This document shows positions 54,395 through 63,073 of a DNA stretch of 64,000 nucleotides, piece after piece. Position numbers and translations under genes: made by a program. Numbering within the stretch: the first letter of the stretch is position 1; each line of letters opens with the position of its first letter. The notes beneath the pieces are model-generated. The model did no database searches, was not told the origin of the DNA, and worked only from the letters and a program-made list of their open reading frames with translations. The stretch comes from Streptomyces dysideae (GTDB taxonomy: Bacteria; Actinomycetota; Actinomycetes; Streptomycetales; Streptomycetaceae), in the NCBI RefSeq assembly GCF_001514305.1, contig NZ_KQ949097.1, positions 101,948-165,947 of the forward strand, written 5' to 3'.

Positions 54395-54840
54395 CCGGAC
54401 GGTCGCGATATGCACCGCCGTTCCGCTCCCGAATGGTGAGCACGAGGGCCGCCCACCAGGGCAGCGTGAGGGTCGTCACCACCAGCATGATCGCCGCCAC
54501 CGTGAGGGGTTCTTCACCCCGGGATCGCGAGCGGGACGACGGAGCGGACGAGGCAGCACGCACCCGCCGGGGCGGCTCCGGACGTCGGGACCTGGCGGGG
54601 TTCAGCCAGCCGGGACGGACCGGCGCCGCGGAGCCCGGGTCCGAGGACGCCGGCCGGCGGGAAGCCGCCGCACCAGGAACCGAGGACGCCGACCGGCCGG
54701 AGGTCCGAGACCGGTGATCAGCTTGTCGGCGCCTCGTGGCGCAGCCGCTCGTCGTGGGCGCGCCACACCTCCCCCATCCCCCCGGCACCGATCCGGTCGG
54801 CCAGTAGGTAACGCTGTTGGCGCGATGTTTGTACCAGGCC
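54395..54840 (-). pseudogene. Remnant of a Ser/Thr protein kinase gene
   Basis: VQTSRQQRYLLADRIGAGGM and GEVWRAHDERLRHEAP, then stop at 54718, is the start of a PknB-type kinase: the glycine-rich loop GAGGMGEVW without the catalytic lysine or anything after. A GGAGGGGG ribosome site is left before it, though the start codon is not obvious. Further along the same strand in another frame, VAAIMLVVTTLTLPWWAALV looks like a membrane helix, perhaps the other end of the same gene. The kinase domain appears deleted. Confidence 0.5.
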
Positions 54841-54881
54841 CCCTCCGTTCGAAAGGACGCGGGCTAGCCGCCGGCCCTGCG

Positions 54882-57017
54882 TCAGCCCGTCGCGTCCACC
54901 AGTGCCAGCTCGTGCAGGCGGTCCGGCGGGCCGGGGCGGGCGTAGTACCAGCCCTGGGCCGTGTCGCAGCCGAGTATCCGGAGCTGTTCGGCCTGGGCGC
55001 CCGTTTCCACGCCCTCCACCGTCACCGTGAGGTTCAGGCTGTGGGCCAGTGAAACGATACCCTCCACGATCTTGAGGTCGACGGGGTCCGCCGGGAACTG
55101 CTGCATGCTCTGGGTGAAGGAGCGGTCCAGCTTGAGGATGCTCACCGGGAGGCGGCGCAGGTTGGCGAGGTTGGAGTAGCCGGTGCCGAAGTCGTCCAGG
55201 GCGATGTCGACACCCATCTCGGCGAGCCGGCGCAGCGGCTTGAGCAGGTCGTCGTCCGCGCCGATCAACGCCGACTCGGTGACCTCCAGGCAGAGCGCGT
55301 CGGGTTCGATGCCCGTGCGCTCCAGGATGTCGACGGTGTCCTGGACCAGACCGGGGTGGGTGAGCTGGCAGGGAGAGAGATTGACGTTGATCCTCAACGG
55401 GCCCGCGTCGGCGTGCCGTTCGCGCCAGTCACGGGCCTGCCGTACCGACTGCTCGAGGACCCAGCGGCCCAGCGGGACGATCAGGCCGGTGTGCTCGGCG
55501 AGCGGGATGAAGCGGTCCGGGCCGAGGACGCCGTGCTGCGGGTGCAGCCAGCGCACCAGGGCCTCGGCGCCGCGGACGCTGCCGTCGCCGAGGTGGACCA
55601 GCGGCTGGTACTCGATGAAGAACTCGCCCCGGTCCAGGGCCGTCGGGAGCGCCGTGGTCAGCCCGTGCCGGGTGATGGCGCGGGCGTCGGCCTCCGGGTC
55701 GGCGAGCTCGAAGCGGTTGCCGCCCGCCGACTTGGCCCGGTACATGGTGATGTCGGCGCTGCGCAGCACCTCCGCCGGGCTGCGTTCCCCGGCCGGGCCC
55801 TCGACGATGCCGATGCTGCCGCGCACGGTCAGCTCCCGGCCGTCGACGCTGATGGGGGCGACCAGCGCGTTCATGATGCGGGCGGCGAGTTCGTCGACCT
55901 CGCGCTCGGTCTCGGGGCCGGTGGTCAGCGCCACGAACTCGTCGCCGCCCAGGCGCGCGACCATCTCGCCGGGTGCGGTGGTGCAGGACTGCAGCCGGTC
56001 GGCGACCTCGACGAGCAGCCGGTCGCCGGCCGCGTGACCGAGGCTGTCGTTGATCGTCTTGAACCCGTCCAGGTCGAGGTAGCACAGACCGAACCGCTGG
56101 CCCTGGCCGGCGCCCAGCGCCTTCTCCAGGCGTTCGAAGAAGAAGGTGCGGTTGGGCAGCCCGGTCAGGGCGTCGTGCGTGGCCTCGTAGCGCAGGCGGA
56201 GGTTGAGCAGCCGGCGCTCGGTGGTGTCCTCCATGAGGGCCAGCTGGTACTGCGGGTTGCCGTCCGCGTCGCGCAGCAGGGAGACCGTGAGGTTGGTCCA
56301 CAGGACCGTTCCGTCGGGGCGGGAGAATGCCTTTTCGACGTGGTAGTGCTCGCGCTCGCCGCAGACGAGTTCGTCGTAGAGCCGCCAGGTCTGGGGCGCG
56401 TCCTCGGGATGCGTCCACTCCATGACGTTGCGGCTGCGCATGGCCTGCTCGGAGAGACCGAACATGCGCTGCAGCGCGCCGTTGACCTGGAGGATGTTGC
56501 CTTCGAGGTCGGCGATGCCGATTCCTATGGCCGCGCCCTCGAAGACCGCGCGGAAGCGGGCCTCGGTCGCGTGCAGGGCCTGCGCCACCACGCCCTGCGC
56601 CTTCAGGGCGGCCGCGGAGATCGCCTCCTGCTCGGCCAGCGTCCGCTCACGCAGCGCCTGTGCGAACCCGGCGGCCATGGCGTGCTGCAGCCGCGACGCG
56701 CGGACCCGCAGGTCCTGTTGGTCCCCGGAGCCGCCGCAGTACAGCACGAGGTAGGCGTCGACGCAGTCCAGCGAGCGGCTGAGCGCCTCCGGGTCGGTGC
56801 AGTGCGCGGTGACGAGGGCGGCGCCCACCGCCCGGCCCTCGTCCGCGTCGAAGGTCCTGGCCCGCAGCGCGTCACTCAACCGCCCGGCGAGCGGCAGCAG
56901 TTGCTCCTCGAACTCCGGCCGGGTCGACGACGTCGAGGTCACCGGGAACACGGCCCGGCTCCAGATCGTCGCGAACCGCCGCAGTCTGTCCTCCGGCCCG
57001 TCCGGCTCCGCGCTCAC
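54882..57017 (-). CDS. rmdA: PAS-GGDEF-EAL cyclic-di-GMP enzyme (RmdA)
   Basis: 711 residues. PAS domain ~150-270 (FRAVFEGAAIGIGIADLEGN), GGDEF ~285-440 with intact VARLGGDEFVAL, EAL ~450-700 with GAEALVRWLHPQ, LEVTESALIG and DDFGTGYSNLANLRRL. Both synthase and phosphodiesterase residues look intact. In S. coelicolor the matching protein SCO0928, RmdA, acts as a c-di-GMP phosphodiesterase affecting development. GTG start overlaps the upstream methyltransferase stop. Confidence 0.88.
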   Translation of the reverse strand: MSAEPDGPEDRLRRFATIWSRAVFPVTSTSSTRPEFEEQLLPLAGRLSDALRARTFDADEGRAVGAALVTAHCTDPEALSRSLDCVDAYLVLYCGGSGDQQDLRVRASRLQHAMAAGFAQALRERTLAEQEAISAAALKAQGVVAQALHATEARFRAVFEGAAIGIGIADLEGNILQVNGALQRMFGLSEQAMRSRNVMEWTHPEDAPQTWRLYDELVCGEREHYHVEKAFSRPDGTVLWTNLTVSLLRDADGNPQYQLALMEDTTERRLLNLRLRYEATHDALTGLPNRTFFFERLEKALGAGQGQRFGLCYLDLDGFKTINDSLGHAAGDRLLVEVADRLQSCTTAPGEMVARLGGDEFVALTTGPETEREVDELAARIMNALVAPISVDGRELTVRGSIGIVEGPAGERSPAEVLRSADITMYRAKSAGGNRFELADPEADARAITRHGLTTALPTALDRGEFFIEYQPLVHLGDGSVRGAEALVRWLHPQHGVLGPDRFIPLAEHTGLIVPLGRWVLEQSVRQARDWRERHADAGPLRINVNLSPCQLTHPGLVQDTVDILERTGIEPDALCLEVTESALIGADDDLLKPLRRLAEMGVDIALDDFGTGYSNLANLRRLPVSILKLDRSFTQSMQQFPADPVDLKIVEGIVSLAHSLNLTVTVEGVETGAQAEQLRILGCDTAQGWYYARPGPPDRLHELALVDATG

Positions 57018-57826
57018 GCCGTACGCCCCACGCCCGCGAAACCGGAGAAGGCATGGGGATCCTCGTCCTCCGGTGCGGTGTCGGGGCGCCAGGCCGCCAT
57101 CGGCACCAGTCCGGGTTCCACCATGTCGTACCCCTCGAAGAACCGCGCGATCTCCTCGCGCGAGCGCATGATCAGCGGGTTGCGAATGTCCTTGTATACG
57201 GCCACCGTGCCCTCCGCCCGCTCGGGTGGCAGCGGGATTCCCTCGTACGAGGCATGCGTGAGCACGAGAAGGCTGCCGGGCGCGAGCGCGTCGCGCAGCT
57301 CGGCCACCGCACCGTACGGGTCGTCCGCGTCTTCCACGAAGTGCAGTACGGCAACGAGGAGCAGCGCCACTGGCCGGTTCAGGTCGATGAGCCGCTGGAC
57401 CTGAGGGCTCGCCAGGATCTCCTGCGGCTTGCGGAGGTCGGCGGCGACGACGTCCGCGGCGTCGTTGCCCGCCAGCACCGCCTGGCTGTGCGCCACCGCC
57501 ACCGGGTCGTGGTCGACGTACACCACGTGCGCGCCGGGGCTGGCCTCCTGGGCGACCTCGTGGACGTTTCCGAAGGTGGGGATGCCGGAGCCGATGTCCA
57601 GGAACTGTGTGATGCCCTCGTCCACCGCGAAGCGCACGGCGCGGCGCATGACGGCCCGGTTCGCCTGCATGATCTTGGGAAGTCCCGGCAGGAACTCCAT
57701 GGCCTTGCGGGCCGCTTCCCGGTCCACCTCGAAGTTGTGCGAACCGCCCAGGTAGTAGTCGTAGATCCGCGAAACGCTAGGCACCGAGATGTCGATGCTT
57801 CGTGGGGCCCAGGCGGGACGCTCCAT
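57014..57826 (-). CDS. DUF574 SAM-dependent methyltransferase
   Basis: 270 residues of the actinomycete DUF574 family: SVSRIYDYYLGGSHNFEVDR (~17), QFLDIGSGIPTFGNVHEVAQ (~92, SAM motif I), VVYVDHDPVAVAHSQ (~125), VLHFVEDADDPYGAV (~185). Such proteins are abundant in Streptomyces and of unknown substrate. Upstream member of a two-gene unit with rmdA (4-base overlap). Confidence 0.9.
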   Translation of the reverse strand: MERPAWAPRSIDISVPSVSRIYDYYLGGSHNFEVDREAARKAMEFLPGLPKIMQANRAVMRRAVRFAVDEGITQFLDIGSGIPTFGNVHEVAQEASPGAHVVYVDHDPVAVAHSQAVLAGNDAADVVAADLRKPQEILASPQVQRLIDLNRPVALLLVAVLHFVEDADDPYGAVAELRDALAPGSLLVLTHASYEGIPLPPERAEGTVAVYKDIRNPLIMRSREEIARFFEGYDMVEPGLVPMAAWRPDTAPEDEDPHAFSGFAGVGRTA

Positions 57827-57972
57827 CTATCTCTCCAAGGCGTAGGCGATCCGGTGTTCGAGCTGAGGCTACTGATCGCCTGCCAAACGGGCGAGCCAAA
57901 ACGGAAATTGACCATCCGTTCCCGGTCACTGCCAGGGGCACGTGCCGGATCGCCGGGGGAGAAACACGGCAA

Positions 57973-58015
57973 ACCGGCCCGCCCCCTCCGTGCGGTGCGG
58001 AGGGGGCGGACCGGT
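57973..58015. terminator. Strong hairpin downstream of the repeat lipoprotein gene
   Basis: Eighteen-base stem (57973-57990 with 57998-58015, one wobble pair) and a 7-base loop. It lies about 110 bp after the lipoprotein stop and insulates it from the DUF574-rmdA unit. Confidence 0.75.
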
Positions 58016-58122
58016 GGTCGCGCGCGCTGTGGGGTGGGTGCGGCTCTTTCGCTTGCTCTCGGCCCTCCCTTCCGCGGTGCGTTGCCACTGGGCGAGGCGA
58101 TCAGCCTTGGGGAGGTGATCTC

Positions 58123-59118
58123 TTACTCTTCGTCCGGCGCGCCGACCGGCTTTCCGTCGGGTGCCACGGCGAACCAAGTCCCGCCGACGCCCTGACCGTT
58201 GGTGTCACCGGGCTTCTTGTCGCCCGCGAAGGTGTAGATCGGTACGCAGTCGATGCTCTGCTGCTTGATGCCGTCAGGGCGGTCGAAGACGACGTAGCCC
58301 CGGTTGGGGGTGGAGCCCTGCAGGTCGATGCCCTTGGTGTCCTTCGCGTCGACCGGCGCGACGACGGGCCACTTGTCCAGGCAGTCACCGGTGCACGCCG
58401 TGGACATCGGCCACTGCGTGTCCTTCATGAAGCGGTAGACCGTGTGGCCGTTCTTGTCGACGACGATCTCGCCCAGCTTGGGGTCGTTGCGGGTGGACAG
58501 ACCCGGCAGATCGGCCGCCTCCGCCCCGGCCGCCTCCGACTTGGCCTTCTTGCCGTCGGGGGCGAGCGCGTACCAGGTGCCCTTCACGCCCTGGCCCTTG
58601 GCGTCACCGGCGTTGACGTCCTTCACATAGCGGTACGCCGGCCAGCCGCCGATCGTCAGCTGCTTGGTGCCGTCGGTACGGGTGACCTCGCCGAGCAGCG
58701 ACTTCTCGATGCCCGCACCGGCACTCGCGTCGTCCGCGGGAACCGGCGGCCAGGTCTTGGCGCAGTCGCCGTCACAGTTCGACTTCGCCGGTTCCGCGGT
58801 GTCCTTGTCGAAGCGGTACAGCGTGAGACCGAGGCTGTCGGTCAGCACCTCGCCGATTTCCGCGTTCGTGGAGATGGACAACTCGCCCGCGGAGGCGGAC
58901 TGGGTCGCGGAACTCTGTCCATTGGCCGACGAGTCGTTGCCCGTCCCGGTCCCGGTTCCGAGGCCCGTACCGGCACTTCCGTAATCCCCGGCCGCGGCCG
59001 TGGCACCGACGTTCTGGCTGCTCGCCGGCGGGGTGGTCTCCTGGCCGCACGCCGTGGTCAGCGCCAGCATGGCCACGGCGCTCACCACGAGCGAGGCGCT
59101 CCGCCACGAGGTATTCAT
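58123..59118 (-). CDS. Lipoprotein with tandem secreted repeats (COG4315/PF03640)
   Basis: 331 residues. Lipobox LTTAC at the end of MNTSWRSASLVVSAVAMLAL, then a Gly/Ser/Thr-rich linker (residues ~30-75). Repeats of the Lipoprotein_15 type follow: LGLTLYRFDKDTAEPAKSNC DG-CAKTWPPV, GWPAYRYVKDVNAGDAKGQG, NGHTVYRFMKDTQWP with CTGDCLDKWPVV, and IYTFAGDKKPGDTNGQGVGG. CxxxCxxxWP motifs recur. Function unknown; S. coelicolor SCO0930 is the likely counterpart. Start ATG 59118, not the longer frame to 59172. Confidence 0.85.
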   Translation of the reverse strand: MNTSWRSASLVVSAVAMLALTTACGQETTPPASSQNVGATAAAGDYGSAGTGLGTGTGTGNDSSANGQSSATQSASAGELSISTNAEIGEVLTDSLGLTLYRFDKDTAEPAKSNCDGDCAKTWPPVPADDASAGAGIEKSLLGEVTRTDGTKQLTIGGWPAYRYVKDVNAGDAKGQGVKGTWYALAPDGKKAKSEAAGAEAADLPGLSTRNDPKLGEIVVDKNGHTVYRFMKDTQWPMSTACTGDCLDKWPVVAPVDAKDTKGIDLQGSTPNRGYVVFDRPDGIKQQSIDCVPIYTFAGDKKPGDTNGQGVGGTWFAVAPDGKPVGAPDEE

Positions 59119-59331
59119 CGTCAACTCCCCATAATCGCAAGGGTGTTGCAGCGCCCTGCTGCGCCGCCGCACGACAAGAGGTACGCACGAAAGCCGCGGT
59201 CTTGTTCAACCGGCGCACAAATTTCTTTCCGGAACCTGTGACACCGCCCGCCACTCAAACCTTCGAACGCCACGTTCCCCCGTTCGGGGCAATCTCCCGC
59301 GCTCCGGCATACGGCGACGTGAACAGGGCTC

Positions 59332-59937
59332 ATGATCTTCGTCGTGCATGGACCCGAACCGACTCGATCCGCCCTCACCACAAGGGTGTTGGCGCTGGTC
59401 ACGTTGACGTGGCTGCTGATGGGCGTACCGGCCGGCACGGCGGCGGCGGACGCCTGTGCCTACGCGTCGACCGGTCCGGACGGCACGGAGGCGGTGGCGG
59501 TCGCCGGAAGCTTCACCTGGCCGACGCCGACTCCCCCGTCGTGCCCGACACCGTCACCGACCCCCACCCAGACGCCCACGCCCGAGCCACCGGAGCCGTC
59601 GCCCCCGCCGGACCCCACCCCACCACCGCCGAAACCGAGCCCCACCGCGAAACCCGAACCGCCGCCCGCGCCACCACCCCGGCCCCCGGCACCCCGCCCA
59701 CGCCCGACCCCACCCCCCCCACCCACTCCACCCCCGACACCGACCCCCACCCCGACACCGACCCCCACCCCGTCGGCCACGCCCACCCCGAGTCCCTCCG
59801 CGACCCCGGTGAGCTACCCGCGCCACCACTCCCCGCCGCGCAAGCGGCAAACGCACGGCGGGCAGTCGCCGGTCACCTACGTCCTGCTCATCACGGTGCC
59901 CGCGGTGATCGCCGTCGCCGCGCTGCGCCCGCGCTGA
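59332..59937 (+). CDS. Proline-rich secreted, membrane-anchored protein
   Basis: 201 residues. A signal-like helix (VLALVTLTWLLMGVPAGTAA) precedes a ~50-residue head with two cysteines (ACAYAS, PPSCPTP), then a proline/threonine-rich stalk (~65-160), a His/Arg/Lys patch (YPRHHSPPRKRQTHGG) and a C-terminal helix (VTYVLLITVPAVIAVAALRP). Likely spans the cell wall. Resembles the SCO0931 type of proline-rich protein. The DNA is a near-perfect CCC/ACC-rich tract. ATG 59332; no clear ribosome site. Confidence 0.7.
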   Translation: MIFVVHGPEPTRSALTTRVLALVTLTWLLMGVPAGTAAADACAYASTGPDGTEAVAVAGSFTWPTPTPPSCPTPSPTPTQTPTPEPPEPSPPPDPTPPPPKPSPTAKPEPPPAPPPRPPAPRPRPTPPPPPTPPPTPTPTPTPTPTPSATPTPSPSATPVSYPRHHSPPRKRQTHGGQSPVTYVLLITVPAVIAVAALRPR

Positions 59938-59953
59938 TCCCTGGAGGCTTCTC

Positions 59954-60718
59954 TTGCCGGAATGGCTTGTTCTGACCCTCGCCATGCTGGCCGCCTGTGT
60001 CGTGGTGGTCATCATCACCCTCGTACGGCACCGCACGGCCCCCGAGAACGAGGACCCCTCCGACACTCCCGACGTCATCGAGTACATGACGATGTGGATC
60101 GGGGTGGTGTACGCCATCGTCCTGGGCCTGGCCATTGCGGGGGTCTGGGAGGCGCGCAGCGCGGCGCAGGACCATGTACAGGCGGAGGCCGTCGCGCTGC
60201 ACGAGATCTCGGAGCGGGTGCGGGTCTATCCGGCCGACGCCCGCGACCGCATTCGGGATGATGTCAACGCCTATGTCGGACACGTCGTCACCACGGAGTG
60301 GAAGACGATGGCCGACGACGGCGACCTCACCGACCGCGGCGCCGAGTTGCTGCAGCGGGTCCGTGAGGACGTCACTGACTACGAACCGCGCACCGACTTC
60401 GAGGCCCAGGCGTACCAGCCGCTGATCGACCAGGTGACAGCGGCGGACCAGGCGCGTAACGCCCGCGCGAACTCGACCGGGGAGACCATGCCGGGCGTGG
60501 TGTGGTTCGGGCTGCTCACCGGCGGCGTCATCACCATCGGGATGGTGTTCGCGCTGCAGATCCGGCGCACGGCGCGCGAACTGGTCCTCGCCGGGCTGTT
60601 CTCCGCGCTGATCGCCTTCCTGCTCTTCCTGATCTGGGACTTCGACGCGCCCTACAGCCGGGGCATCACGGCGTCCGCGGAGCCGTTCCTGATGCTCTTC
60701 CCGGACGTCAAGGGCTGA
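59954..60718 (+). CDS. DUF4239 membrane protein
   Basis: 254 residues, four helices in two pairs (LTLAMLAACVVVVIITLV, MWIGVVYAIVLGLAIAGVW; FGLLTGGVITIGMVFAL, LVLAGLFSALIAFLLFLIW), with a ~100-residue soluble segment containing the bestrophin-like family pattern EAVALHEISERVRVYPADAR. Likely TTG start at 59954 with GGAGG nine bases upstream; no ATG or GTG fits. Family function unknown. Confidence 0.8.
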   Translation: MPEWLVLTLAMLAACVVVVIITLVRHRTAPENEDPSDTPDVIEYMTMWIGVVYAIVLGLAIAGVWEARSAAQDHVQAEAVALHEISERVRVYPADARDRIRDDVNAYVGHVVTTEWKTMADDGDLTDRGAELLQRVREDVTDYEPRTDFEAQAYQPLIDQVTAADQARNARANSTGETMPGVVWFGLLTGGVITIGMVFALQIRRTARELVLAGLFSALIAFLLFLIWDFDAPYSRGITASAEPFLMLFPDVKG

Positions 60719-60924
60719 CCGGCCCGGGGGACGGCTGTGCCACGCCGGCGCCGTCCCCCGGTCGCGGGAACGCCGTCCCCTGAGTGGCCCACACGCTTAC
60801 CCCGTTCGCCCGACAGCGTTCGCGCAGGTGTGCGCACCTTCCTAGCGTTTCGATCATCGAGGTGCATTTCTGGCGCGAGCGGAACAGGTCCGCAGCTGCT
60901 CCTCGGGGACCCGGAGGATCCACC

Positions 60925-61449
60925 ATGCGCGCGATACGCGTAGCTTCGGCCGCACTGCTGGGCGTCACCCCCCTCGCCTGCTCCGCGCCGACCGCCGTCG
61001 CCGGCAACATCACGCCGTTCGACTTCAGCGTCCAGCCCTCGACCATCCCGGCGGGCGGTCAGGTCACGCTACGGCTGGACCGCAACGACGGCGGCTGCAA
61101 GGGGCCGGCGACCGTCACCTCGGCGGTCTTCGACACGGTCACCATCCCGCCGGGGCGGTCCCGGGCCAGGGCCGTGGTCGACTGGGACGCCAAGCCCGCC
61201 GCGACGTACCAGGTGACGTTCAGCTGCGACGGCGCGAGCGGATCCACGGATCTGACCATCGCGGGCGGCCGACCCACGAGTCGGCCTGTTCCCCAGCCCC
61301 TGCACTCCCGGGGCGTGCACGCCGGTGAGGGCGGCACTGCCGCAGGCTTCGACCTCAAGGAGATCGGTCTGGGTGCCGCGCTGATCGCGGGCTCGGTCGG
61401 GGCGGCGTACCACTTCTCCCGGCGCCGCCAGGGCGAGGACAGCAGCTGA
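60925..61449 (+). CDS. Small secreted Ig-like protein with C-terminal membrane anchor (A)
   Basis: 174 residues. Signal peptide (VASAALLGVTPLACSAPTAVA), a ~95-residue beta-sandwich (FSVQPSTIPAGGQVTLRLDR; YQVTFSCDGASGSTDLTI) with two cysteines, a linker, and a C-terminal helix (IGLGAALIAGSVGAAYHF) ending SRRRQGEDSS: the tripartite sorting-signal layout without LPxTG. Same architecture as the convergent gene at 61548. ATG 60925 follows CGGAGGA. Confidence 0.75.
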   Translation: MRAIRVASAALLGVTPLACSAPTAVAGNITPFDFSVQPSTIPAGGQVTLRLDRNDGGCKGPATVTSAVFDTVTIPPGRSRARAVVDWDAKPAATYQVTFSCDGASGSTDLTIAGGRPTSRPVPQPLHSRGVHAGEGGTAAGFDLKEIGLGAALIAGSVGAAYHFSRRRQGEDSS

Positions 61450-61464
61450 CACACAACGCACCGC

Positions 61465-61513
61465 ACAGGCCTTCGCCCCGGATTCCCGCAAGAGGGCCGG
61501 GGCCAAGGCCTGT
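61465..61513. terminator. Bidirectional hairpin between the two Ig-like protein genes
   Basis: Seventeen-base stem with one mismatch (61465-61481 with 61497-61513) and a 15-base loop, midway between two convergent stops. Confidence 0.8.
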
Positions 61514-61547
61514 CGACGTGCGATGCGCTCTGTCTGGGGATGTGCCG

Positions 61548-62042
61548 TCAGATCCGCTTCTCGGACCGGCGCCGCATCCAGAAGAGCCCGCCGCCGATGA
61601 CGGCAGCCGCCACGAGGCCGCCGCCGATCGCCATGTCGGTCGGCGTCGCCCCGGTCGAGCTGCTGCCGCCGAGGCCGCCGCGGACACCGCCGATGACGGT
61701 GAAGGCGGCCGGACGGGTCAGCGTCCTGCCGGAGCAGTTGACGGTGATGTCGTGGGAGCCAGGCTGGGCGTCGTTGTTGATCGTCGCGGTGCCCTTCGCC
61801 GTGTCGGTGCCGTGAACCCTGGTCAGCGTCGTGCGCTGGAACGCGTTCGAGGTCGCGGTGCCGCCGCCCGGGCAGTTGTCGACGGTGATGGTCAGCTGCC
61901 CGCCGCGGGCGATGACGCTCGGCAGGGCGACGATGTTGCTCGGACTGACGGGCATGCCGTCCCGAGCGACGGCCGCCGGGGCGGCGACCCCCAGAGTGGC
62001 GACCACGGCGGCCGACGCCACCAGGGCACGAGTAGTACGCAT
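61548..62042 (-). CDS. Small secreted Ig-like protein with C-terminal membrane anchor (B)
   Basis: 164 residues. Signal peptide (ALVASAAVVATLGVAAPAAVA), beta-sandwich (MPVSPSNIVALPSVIARGGQ; HDITVNCSGRTLTRPAAFTV) with two cysteines, linker GGSSSTGATPTD, a glycine-rich helix and RRRSEKRI tail. It parallels protein A across a shared terminator and is likely a paralogue. ATG 62042 follows GCGGAGGA; a longer frame to 62213 lacks signals. Candidate substrate of the adjacent sortase. Confidence 0.75.
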   Translation of the reverse strand: MRTTRALVASAAVVATLGVAAPAAVARDGMPVSPSNIVALPSVIARGGQLTITVDNCPGGGTATSNAFQRTTLTRVHGTDTAKGTATINNDAQPGSHDITVNCSGRTLTRPAAFTVIGGVRGGLGGSSSTGATPTDMAIGGGLVAAAVIGGGLFWMRRRSEKRI

Positions 62043-62374
62043 GTGATCCTCCGCGGAAGACGCCCCGGGAACCGTCCCCGGTCGATCGGCGAGAAAGCGC
62101 CTCCCAGAAAGACCCTCAGATGCCGTGCACGCGCCCGCATTTCGGCAATGGTCCGTCCTGGTGAGAGGACACGCCGGGCGATCAGCGCACAATCGGATAT
62201 TGCCGCAGGTCACGGACCGTCAGAAATTTCCTGCGGGCGGCAACTCGGATGGCGCACCGAAGGGGGCCGGGGTCACCCGTTCGCGTCTGAGCCGTCGCCG
62301 CTTTCGCGCGCGGGACTTAGCGTTCTCGTATGCGCGAATGACGGGGCGACGGCCGCGTCGAGAGGGGAAGTCGG
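62043..62374. other. Divergent promoter region, no gene seen
   Basis: No coding frame with Streptomyces codon bias. It should hold the promoters of protein B and the sortase. TAGCGTTCTCG at 62318-62328 resembles TAGCGTTTCG at 60843-60852 upstream of protein A. Confidence 0.4.
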
Positions 62375-63040
62375 ATGTCTGCGTTCGAGCTGGCCGAAGA
62401 AGAGGAGGAGCAGCGGAAGAAGCGCGCTCCTTGGGGCGTGATAGCGCTTGTTCTGCTGACCGGCCTCGCGCTCATTCGGAATGGTTCGGGGGAGTTCGAC
62501 GTGGGGCCGCCGCAGCCCGAGTCGGCGGCCGCGGCCGACAGCCGGGTGGCCGACGGCACGTTCGCCGGGGCCCCGCAGCCGCTGCCGTACTCCGTGCCGG
62601 ACCGGATCAGGATCCCGGCGATCCAGATGGACGCGCCGATGATGGCGGTCGGTCTGGACGCGGTGGGCTGGGTCGACGCGCCGCCGCCGGAGGACCCCAA
62701 TCTGGCGGGCTGGTTCACCGGCGCCGTCTCCCCCGGGGAAAAGGGCACCGCGGTCGTCGTCGGCCATGTCGACAACAACCAGGGCCCCGCCGTGTTCTAC
62801 GGACTCGGGGCCCTGAAGAAGGGAAATCGCGTCGACGTCGCCCGCAAGGACGGAAAGACGGCCGTATTCGAGATCTACGGCATCGAGGTGTTCGAGAAGA
62901 ACAACTTCCCCGGCGACCGGGTCTACGGATCGAAAGGGCAGGCCGAATTGCGGGTCATCACCTGCGGCGGCGGATTCTCCAAGCAGAACGGCTACGCCGG
63001 GAACGTCGTCGTCTTCGCCCGCCTGGTCGAGGTCCGCTGA
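62375..63040 (+). CDS. Class F sortase
   Basis: 221 residues. N-terminal membrane anchor (WGVIALVLLTGLALI, ~20-34) after a Glu/Lys head, then the sortase barrel: RIRIPAIQMDAPMMAVGLDA, catalytic His in VVVGHVDNNQGPAVFYGL (~130), catalytic Cys in LRVITCGGGF (~200), and Arg in VVVFARL. Class F enzymes are the actinobacterial group with TxTC-like sites. Flanking genes encode small anchored proteins and a wall deacetylase. Confidence 0.92.
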   Translation: MSAFELAEEEEEQRKKRAPWGVIALVLLTGLALIRNGSGEFDVGPPQPESAAAADSRVADGTFAGAPQPLPYSVPDRIRIPAIQMDAPMMAVGLDAVGWVDAPPPEDPNLAGWFTGAVSPGEKGTAVVVGHVDNNQGPAVFYGLGALKKGNRVDVARKDGKTAVFEIYGIEVFEKNNFPGDRVYGSKGQAELRVITCGGGFSKQNGYAGNVVVFARLVEVR

Positions 63041-63073
63041 GCGTTCCCCGGCCGGGCGGGCGAAGGCGGCCCG

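Noticed and set aside
59540..59790. Simple tandem repeat or CRISPR-like array in the CCC/ACC tract.
   Set aside because: It is the codon pattern of a proline/threonine-rich stalk; there are no spacers or constant-length repeats.
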